Shown piece by piece: positions 6,700-12,815 of a stretch of DNA of 23,249 nt. The stretch is from the IMG/VR virus record IMGVR_UViG_3300042865_000002, positions 1 to 23,249 of that record; one strand, given 5' to 3'. The notes below the pieces were generated by a model, which was given only the letters and a program-made list of their open reading frames with translations, had not been told where the DNA came from and searched no databases. The number at the start of each line of letters is the position of its first letter. Position 1 is the first letter of the stretch. Made by a program: the position numbers and the translations under genes. The stretch comes from a virus.

Positions 6700-6876
6700 A
6701 TGGCTACTTTTCGTTGTCTAAAGTCGGGAAACACAGTTACTTTCACCTATCAGCATGATATTGATAGCATGAAAGGTCATGAAGGATACGTCCTTGTTGA
6801 GGAAACTCCAAAGAAAGTTGAAGACAAACCTAAGGTTGGAAGACCAAAGAAAGAGGTTGAAAATGTCGGAAATTGA
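6700..6876 (+). CDS. Small protein with C-terminal AT-hook-like motif
   Basis: This 58-residue gene starts at ATG 6700 after GGAG (6691-6694) and ends with TGA at 6874-6876. The N-terminus (MATFRCLKSGNTVTFTYQHD) looks like a compact beta unit followed by GHEGYVLV. The C-terminus is lysine-rich and carries VGRPKKE, an AT-hook-like core that echoes GRGRPKG in the small terminase. I do not recognise the family. It overlaps the next gene by 14 bases, which supports both starts. A DNA-associated head protein is possible but unproven. Confidence 0.75.
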   Translation: MATFRCLKSGNTVTFTYQHDIDSMKGHEGYVLVEETPKKVEDKPKVGRPKKEVENVGN

Positions 6877-7066
6877 TCCAAGAGAATTTGGCAAATTGGA
6901 AGCTCAAGTTGAGGCTTTACAAGCTGAAGTCCATGCACTTCGCCAAGATATTAAAACGCTTTTAGAAATGGCAAACAAGTCTAAAGGTGGCTTTTTCGTT
7001 GGAATGGCAATCGCCTCTGTTGTTGGCGGTATCATTTCTTTCATTGCAACCAAGCTAGTTCGATAA
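6863..7066 (+). CDS. Holin-like or XhlA-like membrane protein
   Basis: This 67-residue protein starts at ATG 6863. The frame is open upstream to 6779, but those 28 codons lie inside the previous gene, encode an unlikely Lys/Arg-rich stretch, and the AGAGG at 6852-6856 fits ATG 6863. Residues 1-40 form an amphipathic coiled coil (KLEAQVEALQAEVHALRQDI). Residues of about 46-64 form one membrane helix (GGFFVGMAIASVVGGIISFI) ending in the basic LVR. This layout matches haemolysin XhlA-like or small holin proteins. Its place among structural genes, far from the lysis cassette, is odd, so a membrane-anchored virion or channel role is also possible. Confidence 0.7.
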   Translation: MSEIDPREFGKLEAQVEALQAEVHALRQDIKTLLEMANKSKGGFFVGMAIASVVGGIISFIATKLVR

Positions 7067-7074
7067 GGATTTAT

Positions 7075-7260
7075 ATGCCACAAGTTGGAAACAAGAAATT
7101 CCCATACACAGAAAAAGGCGAGAAAGAAGCCAAAAAGTATGGCAAGAAGAAATCTATGCCCGTTACTGTAATGATTGCTATTGGTAAGCCTAAAGCTATG
7201 CCTACTCGTGGTGGTCGTACTGCTACCAACATGATGAAAAAATCTGGACGAGGTAAATAA
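7075..7260 (+). CDS. Small very basic phage protein
   Basis: This 61-residue protein (MPQVGNKKFPYTEKGEKEAKKYGKK) is dominated by Lys, Arg and Gly. Similar MPQVG.KKFPYT-type proteins recur in uncultured phages without known function. AAGGA overlapping the stop of the upstream gene precedes the ATG. It overlaps the next gene by one base (TAATG). It has no membrane segment. Its charge suggests DNA or RNA contact, which is inference. Confidence 0.75.
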   Translation: MPQVGNKKFPYTEKGEKEAKKYGKKKSMPVTVMIAIGKPKAMPTRGGRTATNMMKKSGRGK

Positions 7261-7544
7261 TGTCATCTTTAACTTCTCCCGTTACTCTTCTTAGCTCTGT
7301 TACTGCTACAGGTGCTTCTAAGGCTGTTCAGGTAGATGCTGGTATGCCAGCAATTCTGCACGTTACAGGTATCACAACTGCTACTGTTGCCCTTCAAGGT
7401 AGTCTTGATGGCACAACATTTAGCACTGTTGGCACTGCTTTAACGGCTGATGGCTTTGTTACTTTGGCTAATGCTCCTAAGTATTTAAGAGCCAATTGCA
7501 CAGCGTATACATCTGGAACAATCATCGCAAAAATATTGTACTGA
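7260..7544 (+). CDS. Small beta-rich structural protein
   Basis: This 94-residue protein has Thr, Ala and Val alternation (SPVTLLSSVTATGASKAVQV) and a motif LQGSLDGTTFSTVG, seen in small virion proteins with an immunoglobulin-like or jelly-roll-like fold. It has no charged catalytic cluster. It lies in the tiny-gene cassette between capsid and adaptor, so a head-surface or head-completion role is the best guess. Confidence 0.75.
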   Translation: MSSLTSPVTLLSSVTATGASKAVQVDAGMPAILHVTGITTATVALQGSLDGTTFSTVGTALTADGFVTLANAPKYLRANCTAYTSGTIIAKILY

Positions 7545-7545
7545 T

Positions 7546-7701
7546 ATGAAAACTAAAGCCCAAAAGAAAATCAGCAAAGTGATGACTGAGTTTGGTAAGG
7601 GCAAGTTGACTACCAATAAAAAGGTCGTTACTAATCCAAAACAGGCTGTGGCTATTGCTTTATCCGAAGCAGGTATGTCTAAACCAAAGGGTAAGAAATG
7701 A
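7546..7701 (+). CDS. DUF6496-like mini-protein
   Basis: This 51-residue protein (MKTKAQKKISKVMTEFGKGK) has a basic amphipathic start followed by NPKQAVAIALSEAG, a helix that I recall from DUF6496-type mini-proteins of phages and bacteria. It starts 2 bases after the previous stop and shares ATGA with the next gene. The function is unknown. High lysine content and position suggest it may be packaged or bind nucleic acid. Confidence 0.75.
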   Translation: MKTKAQKKISKVMTEFGKGKLTTNKKVVTNPKQAVAIALSEAGMSKPKGKK

Positions 7702-7844
7702 AACAAGGTCTCTACGCTAACATCAATGCCAAGCAAGAACGTATCAAAGCTGGTTCTAAGGAAAAGATGCGTAAGGTTGGTTCTAAAGGTGCTCCTACTG
7801 AGGCGGCATTTAAGGCTGCGGCTAAGACCGCAAAGAAGAAATGA
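7698..7844 (+). CDS. 48-residue lysine-rich mini-protein
   Basis: Sequence features are MKQGLYANINAKQERIKAGS and a C-terminus KAAAKTAKKK. The GLYANIN start and the GSKGAPT middle recur in small phage proteins I have seen at comparable positions, always uncharacterised. It overlaps both neighbours by 4 bases (ATGA), which strongly supports that it is translated. Like its neighbours it is strongly basic. Confidence 0.75.
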   Translation: MKQGLYANINAKQERIKAGSKEKMRKVGSKGAPTEAAFKAAAKTAKKK

Positions 7845-8134
7845 AATCTCCTGTTTGGCAAACAAAAGAAGGAAAAAACCCCAAAGGGGGCTTGAATGCC
7901 AAAGGAAGAGCATCGTATAATGCAGAAACAGGTGGTAATTTAAAACCACCAGTTAAGTCGGGAGATAACCCTCGTAGGGCATCCTTTTTAGCACGAATGG
8001 GCAATATGCCTGGCGCTGAGATGAAAGATGGAAAGCCTACCCGACTTTTACTTTCTCTTAGAGCTTGGGGCGCAACGTCCAAGGAAGACGCTAAAGCTAA
8101 AGCCAAAGCGATCTCTAAGAGGAATATGAAGTGA
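7841..8134 (+). CDS. DUF6321-like basic phage protein
   Basis: This 97-residue protein (MKSPVWQTKEGKNPKGGLNA then KGRASYNAETGG, RRASFLARMGNMPG) matches the pattern I recall as DUF6321: a Gly/Lys-rich N-terminus with WQ.KEGKNP.GGLNAKGRASY and a helical KAKAISKRN end. The function is unknown. It overlaps the mini-gene upstream (ATGA) and the next gene downstream (GTGA). It is the longest of the basic proteins in this cassette. Confidence 0.8.
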   Translation: MKSPVWQTKEGKNPKGGLNAKGRASYNAETGGNLKPPVKSGDNPRRASFLARMGNMPGAEMKDGKPTRLLLSLRAWGATSKEDAKAKAKAISKRNMK

Positions 8135-8466
8135 GACCAGTATCTGTCGGACTTAACCCAACAGCTAATACGCTGACAACTGTTTATACAGTTCCTACGG
8201 GTTATTACGCCAAGTTTACTGTGATGTACATTCACAATACTGGTGGTTCGACTAAGCACATTACTGTTCAATGGTATGACGCAAGTGCTGCAACCACCTT
8301 GGATATTCTTACTAACTACGACTTGACTTCAAAGCAATACCTTCAGTTTGATGGCAATGCTTATATCGTTTTAGAAGAAGGCGATAGGATTCAAATTACT
8401 ACTCAAAGTGCAAGTACATTCAGTTTTATTGCCACATTTGAAGTATCAGGAGCGCAACGAACATGA
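8131..8466 (+). CDS. Beta-rich virion protein with GTG start
   Basis: This 111-residue protein starts at GTG 8131, overlapping the previous stop (GTGA), and its stop overlaps the adaptor start (ATGA). The sequence (NTLTTVYTVPTGYYAKFTVM, HNTGGSTKHITVQWYDAS, IVLEEGDRIQITTQSA) has regular beta strands with a jelly-roll-like pattern seen in small phage head or tail proteins. The coupling to the adaptor gene suggests a head-tail interface or head-surface role. The exact family is not recognised. Confidence 0.78.
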   Translation: MRPVSVGLNPTANTLTTVYTVPTGYYAKFTVMYIHNTGGSTKHITVQWYDASAATTLDILTNYDLTSKQYLQFDGNAYIVLEEGDRIQITTQSASTFSFIATFEVSGAQRT

Positions 8467-9107
8467 CCTACTTAGAACTTGTTAACGATGTGTTAGTTCG
8501 CTTGCGTGAAAGCACAGTATCTACTGTTGGCGAAACAACCTATTCTTCTTTGATTGGCAAGTTTGTCAATGATGCCAAGCGTCAGATTGAAGATTCCTAT
8601 AACTGGAATGTCTTAGGACAAACGATTACAGTTACTACTGCTTCTGGTACAAGTTCTTATGCTTTGACAGGTGCGGGTCAGAAGTTTCGTATCAATGACG
8701 CTATTAACACTACCAGTGTTATTACTTTAGATAACACAACTGTTGCGGACATGAACCGCAAACTCAACTTTGGTACGCCTTCACAGTCTATTCCTTCAGA
8801 GTTTTGCTTTAGTGGTGTAGATGGCAATGGCGATACAAAGATTGATTTGTTTCCAGTTCCTAATGGCGTATATACACTTAAGTTTGATGTAACTGTCCCA
8901 CAGGCCAATCTGTCTGCTGATGGCACTTCTGTCAAGGTTTTGGACTACTTGGTTGCTCAAAGTGCCTATGCTCGTGCTTTGATAGAACGTGGTGAAGATG
9001 GTGGAACAAACTCTAATGAGGCTTATGCTTTGTTTAGAGGAATGCTCTCTGATGCTATTGCATTGGAAAGCACTCGTTATCCCGAAGACAACTTTGTGGC
9101 GGTCTAA
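8463..9107 (+). CDS. Head-tail adaptor protein (SU10/P22-type)
   Basis: This 214-residue protein should sit under the portal and join it to the tail. It begins MTYLELVNDVLVRLRE and continues with LIGKFVNDAKRQIEDSYNWN, the helical signature of phage adaptor proteins. A beta-rich middle (IDLFPVPNGVYTLKFDVTVP) and a second helical pair (LVAQSAYARALIERGEDGGT) complete the typical fold. Position before the nozzle-like protein agrees. It overlaps the upstream gene by ATGA and the downstream gene by TAATG. Confidence 0.85.
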   Translation: MTYLELVNDVLVRLRESTVSTVGETTYSSLIGKFVNDAKRQIEDSYNWNVLGQTITVTTASGTSSYALTGAGQKFRINDAINTTSVITLDNTTVADMNRKLNFGTPSQSIPSEFCFSGVDGNGDTKIDLFPVPNGVYTLKFDVTVPQANLSADGTSVKVLDYLVAQSAYARALIERGEDGGTNSNEAYALFRGMLSDAIALESTRYPEDNFVAV

Positions 9108-10651
9108 TGGCATCAGCACTCCAAAGTTATAGTCTTTCAGCACCAGGCTTTTATGGCCTGAATACTGAAGATTCGCCTCTTGATTTAGGGTCGGGCTTTG
9201 CCTTGGTCGCAACTAACTGCATCTTGGATCAGTATGGTCGTATTGGTGCTAGAAAAGGTTGGACAAGGGTTAACTCTTCTTCTGGCAATCTAGGTGCTAA
9301 CGATGTTGGTGTTATCCATGAATTAGTCCAAAACGATGGAACTTTGACTGTTCTGTTTGCTGGCAACAACAAGATATTTAAACTCGGGACATCTAACGCT
9401 GTTACTGAGTTGACCTATGGCGGTGGTGGTTCTGCTCCTACTATTTCAGCAAGTAACTGGCAATGTGCATCCTTGAATGGCATTGCATACTTCTTCCAAA
9501 CTGGTCACGATCCACTCATTTATGACCCTGCCGTAAGTACAACTACTTATCGCAGAGTGTCTGAGAAGTCTGGTTATGTAGCTACAGTTCCTCAAGCAAA
9601 CATCTGCATTTCAGCATTTGGTCGCTTATGGGTGGCTAATACATCTACAGACAAAGTAACTGTTACCTTCTCTGATCTGATTGCAGGTCATGTGTGGGGT
9701 GGTGGTACTTCAGGCTCATTGGATGTATCCCGTGTGTGGCCCAATGGTGCTGATGAAGTGATGGGCTTGGCAGCTCACAATGATTTCCTGTTTATCTTTG
9801 GTAAGAAGCAGATTCTTGTTTACTCTGGTGCTTCTACTCCCGCATCTCTTGTTCTGAGCGACACAGTAGGCTCAATTGGGTGTATCGCTAGGGATACCAT
9901 TCAAAGTATTGGTACTGATGTTGTTTTCTTGTCAGACTCAGGTGTTCGTTCTCTGATGAGGACTATCCAAGAGAAGTCTGCTCCTTTGAGAGACTTATCT
10001 AAGAATGTTCGTTTTGACTTGGAATCTTCCTTGGCGGGAGAAACACTAGCAAACATTAAATCTGTTTATTCAGAAAAGAACGCTTTTTATCTGCTTGTTC
10101 TGCCCGCTACTTTGCAAGTCTACTGTTTTGATACAAAGCAATCTTTGCAAGATGGTGCTTCCCGTGTAACCAAATGGGACTCTATCGCTCCAACTGCTTT
10201 ACGTTCTTTGCGTAATGGTGATTTATACATTGGCAAGAATGGCTACATTGGTAAGTATGGTGGGTATCTTGATGATGCTACTACTTACCAATTTTCCTAC
10301 TACACAAACAATGCTGACTTAGGAAACCCTAATCAGATTTCTATTCTGAAGTCTATTACTGCCGTGGTGATTGGTGGTTCTAACCAGTTCCTCACAATCA
10401 AGTGGGCTTTTGACTATTCAGGTGCTTATCAGTCAGAGAACGTTTTTATTCCACCTCAAGGCTACTTTGAGTATGGCATTGGAGAATATGCGGTTGCAGA
10501 CTACTCAAGCGGTATACCAATTAAAGCATTAACAAGTAATGCGTCTAGTGCGGGTAAAATCGTACAAACTGGTTACGAAGCCACTATCAATGGCACTCAG
10601 TTGTCAATTCAGAAAATTGAACTTCAAGCCAAAGAAGGCAAGATAGGATAA
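9107..10651 (+). CDS. Tail nozzle or tail-hub protein
   Basis: This 514-residue protein probably forms the tube at the tail tip through which DNA leaves. The N-terminus (SLSAPGFYGLNTEDSPLDLGSGFA and NCILDQYGRIGARKGWTRVN) is a common opening of nozzle proteins in aquatic podophages. The central part has repeated beta-propeller-like strands (YFFQTGHDPLIYDP, FGRLWVANTSTDKV, LFIFGKKQILVYSG). Its start overlaps the adaptor stop by one base. Family identity among nozzle proteins is low, so a generic tail tubular protein B-like label is the fallback. Confidence 0.82.
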   Translation: MASALQSYSLSAPGFYGLNTEDSPLDLGSGFALVATNCILDQYGRIGARKGWTRVNSSSGNLGANDVGVIHELVQNDGTLTVLFAGNNKIFKLGTSNAVTELTYGGGGSAPTISASNWQCASLNGIAYFFQTGHDPLIYDPAVSTTTYRRVSEKSGYVATVPQANICISAFGRLWVANTSTDKVTVTFSDLIAGHVWGGGTSGSLDVSRVWPNGADEVMGLAAHNDFLFIFGKKQILVYSGASTPASLVLSDTVGSIGCIARDTIQSIGTDVVFLSDSGVRSLMRTIQEKSAPLRDLSKNVRFDLESSLAGETLANIKSVYSEKNAFYLLVLPATLQVYCFDTKQSLQDGASRVTKWDSIAPTALRSLRNGDLYIGKNGYIGKYGGYLDDATTYQFSYYTNNADLGNPNQISILKSITAVVIGGSNQFLTIKWAFDYSGAYQSENVFIPPQGYFEYGIGEYAVADYSSGIPIKALTSNASSAGKIVQTGYEATINGTQLSIQKIELQAKEGKIG

Positions 10652-10654
10652 ACC

Positions 10655-12811
10655 ATGTCTAATTATTCAAAATCCACTAACTTTGCAAGCAAAGACAATC
10701 TGTCACCTGGCAATCCTCTAAAGATTGTTAAGGGTACTGAGATTGATACAGAGTTCAACAATATTGCTACTGCCATAGCAACAAAGACAGATAACTCCTC
10801 TGCCACAATTACTGGTGGAACGATAAATGGTGCGGTTATCGGTGGAACTACTGCCGCAGCAGGTACTTTCACTAACCTTACTGTTAGCACAGCCGCTACG
10901 ATTGCTTCTGCCGCTATTAGCGCAGGAACAATCAATGGTGCGGTAATTGGTGGTTCATCTCCACTTGCTATTACTGGCACAAACATCACTGCAAATACAG
11001 GCTTTAGTGGCCCATTGACAGGTGCAGTGACAGGTAACGTAACAGGCAACTTAACGGGTGCAGTTACAGGCAATGTCACAGGTAACGTAACTGGCAACCT
11101 GACAGGCAATGTTACTGCGGCTTCTGGCACTTCTACATTCAACAATGTGACCATCTCTGGCTCATTGGATATGGATAGTGGTACATCGGCAACCATTACT
11201 GGTTTGGCAAGCCCTACAAACGATTCTGATGCGGCTACCAAGGGTTATGTGGATGCACTAGCCCAAGGTATTGATGCAAAAGCCTCTGTGGTTGCGGCTA
11301 CCACTGCAAACATCACTTTGTCTGGCGCACAAACCATTGATGGCATCTCGATTGTTGCAGGTGATCGGGTCTTGGTTAAAGACCAATCTACTGCTTCTGC
11401 TAATGGTATTTACTTGTGTGCGACAGGTTCATGGACACGTACAACAGATGCGGATACTTATGCTGAGTTGGTGGCGGCCTTTACCTTTGTTGAAAAAGGT
11501 ACTGAAAACGCTGACTCAGGCTTTATCTGCACAATAGATGCAGGTGGGACATTGGGTAGCACATCGATTACATGGGCGCAGTTCTCAGGTGCGGGTCAGA
11601 TTACGGCTGGTGCAGGTATGGTCAAGTCTGGCAACACCTTAAATGTTCAGTCAGCATCAAATACCCGTCTTGTTGTTGGTGCAGATGAGATTGACTTGGC
11701 AACTTCTGGAGTTTCAGCAGGAACTTATCAGTCTGTTACAACTGATGTGTATGGACGTATCACAGCAGGAACTAATCCTACGACTATTGCTGGCTATAAC
11801 ATCACAAATGCTTATACCAAAACTGAAATAGATTCGATCTTTGGCTCGACTACTGCTGCGGCTACCTCGGCTTCTAATGCAGCAACATCTGCTTCCAATG
11901 CGGCAACAAGTGCCTCTAACGCTTCCACAAGTGCAAGCAATGCGTCTACATCAGCTACCAATGCAGCGGCTAGTTTTGACTCTTTTGATGACAGATACTT
12001 AGGTGCTAAGTCTTCTGCTCCTACTGTTGACAACGATGGCGATGCTTTATTAACAGGTGCTTTGTATTTCAATACAACCACAAGTCAACTATTTGTGTGG
12101 TCAGGATCGGCATGGACTCAGGCGGCATTTACTGCCTCTGGCTTTGCTACCTTGACAGGTACTGAAACCCTGACAAACAAGACTCTGACAGCACCAATAA
12201 TGACTGCTCCAGTATTGGGTACTCCTGCTAGTGGTACTTTAACCAATGCTACAGGTCTTCCTCTCTCTACTGGTGTAACGGGAACACTTCCTATTGCTAA
12301 TGGTGGTACAGGTGCATCTACTTTGGCAGGGGCTAATATCCCTGTTGTCAATGTTGCCAACACTTTTACTGGCACACAAACATTCTCAGGCACATCGTCA
12401 ACAACAGCCATTGTCCTAAACGATGCGGCAGAGGTAGCAACAGTATCTGCAACTGCGGCTACTGGCACTATTGCTTACGACATTACAACTCAGTCAGTCT
12501 TGTACTACACAAGTAACGCAAGTGCTAACTGGACAGTTAACTTCAGAGGCTCTAGCGGTACGTCACTCAACACTCTGATGAGCACAGGTCAATCAATGAC
12601 TGTGGCTTTCTTGGTGACTCAAGGCTCTACTGCTTATTACAACTCTGCTGTGCAAGTTGATGGCACTACGTCAGGTGTCACGACACGTTGGTTGGGTGGT
12701 GCGCCTACTGCGGGAAATGCTAGTGGAATAGACAGTTACCGCTACCTCATTATCAAAACAGGTAGTGCGACTTTCACAGTCTTGGCAAGCAACACACAAT
12801 TTAAGGCTTAA
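10655..12811 (+). CDS. Tail fibre protein with two internal repeat arrays
   Basis: This 718-residue protein is built like a trimeric tail fibre. The N-terminus (KIVKGTEIDTEFNNIATAIA, about 24-43) is a typical virion-attachment opening. Residues 123-154 are eight tandem tetrapeptides G-(N/A)-(V/L)-T. DAATKGYVD and AKASVVAATTANITLSGAQT mark a common fibre module, as does QLFVWSGSAWTQAA later. Residues 404-438 are five heptads of TSASNAA type, like the slender coiled rods of T7-type fibres. The segment TGTLPIANGGTGAS is widespread in phage fibres. No C-terminal peptidase is evident. It may be the shaft, with the next gene supplying the host-contact part. Confidence 0.88.
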   Translation: MSNYSKSTNFASKDNLSPGNPLKIVKGTEIDTEFNNIATAIATKTDNSSATITGGTINGAVIGGTTAAAGTFTNLTVSTAATIASAAISAGTINGAVIGGSSPLAITGTNITANTGFSGPLTGAVTGNVTGNLTGAVTGNVTGNVTGNLTGNVTAASGTSTFNNVTISGSLDMDSGTSATITGLASPTNDSDAATKGYVDALAQGIDAKASVVAATTANITLSGAQTIDGISIVAGDRVLVKDQSTASANGIYLCATGSWTRTTDADTYAELVAAFTFVEKGTENADSGFICTIDAGGTLGSTSITWAQFSGAGQITAGAGMVKSGNTLNVQSASNTRLVVGADEIDLATSGVSAGTYQSVTTDVYGRITAGTNPTTIAGYNITNAYTKTEIDSIFGSTTAAATSASNAATSASNAATSASNASTSASNASTSATNAAASFDSFDDRYLGAKSSAPTVDNDGDALLTGALYFNTTTSQLFVWSGSAWTQAAFTASGFATLTGTETLTNKTLTAPIMTAPVLGTPASGTLTNATGLPLSTGVTGTLPIANGGTGASTLAGANIPVVNVANTFTGTQTFSGTSSTTAIVLNDAAEVATVSATAATGTIAYDITTQSVLYYTSNASANWTVNFRGSSGTSLNTLMSTGQSMTVAFLVTQGSTAYYNSAVQVDGTTSGVTTRWLGGAPTAGNASGIDSYRYLIIKTGSATFTVLASNTQFKA
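11021..11116 (+). repeat. Eight 12-base repeats encoding G-(N/A)-(V/L)-T
   Basis: Ninety-six bases encode exactly eight tetrapeptides. Third codon positions vary widely (aca/act, ggt/ggc/, aac/aat), while the peptide pattern is nearly constant. This points to selection on the protein, with the DNA scrambled, so recombination between units would be damped. Confidence 0.9.
11864..11968 (+). repeat. Five 21-base repeats encoding the TSASNAA heptad
   Basis: Five heptads run without a gap: two TSASNAA, two TSASNAS and one TSATNAA. As in the first array, synonymous positions differ from unit to unit. The Ser/Ala/Asn heptad is typical of coiled fibre rods. Confidence 0.9.
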
Positions 12812-12815
12812 CACT

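Noticed and set aside
6779-6862. Upstream extension of the holin-like gene
   Set aside because: The 28 added codons lie inside the previous gene, encode an improbable basic stretch and lack a ribosome site; ATG 6863 has one.
7485-7949. 154-codon open frame on the - strand
   Set aside because: It lies antisense across four coupled + strand genes; its Phe/Leu-rich translation is the complement of Lys-rich codons.
10663-11241. 192-codon open frame on the - strand
   Set aside because: It is Val/Pro/Ala-rich, mirrors the repeat-rich fibre gene, and has no ribosome site; it is a shadow of the Thr/Ala codons on the + strand.
12765-12815. Upstream extension of the appendage gene into the fibre gene
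   Set aside because: It would overlap the fibre C-terminus by 47 bases; ATG 12816 gives a natural spacing and protein start.
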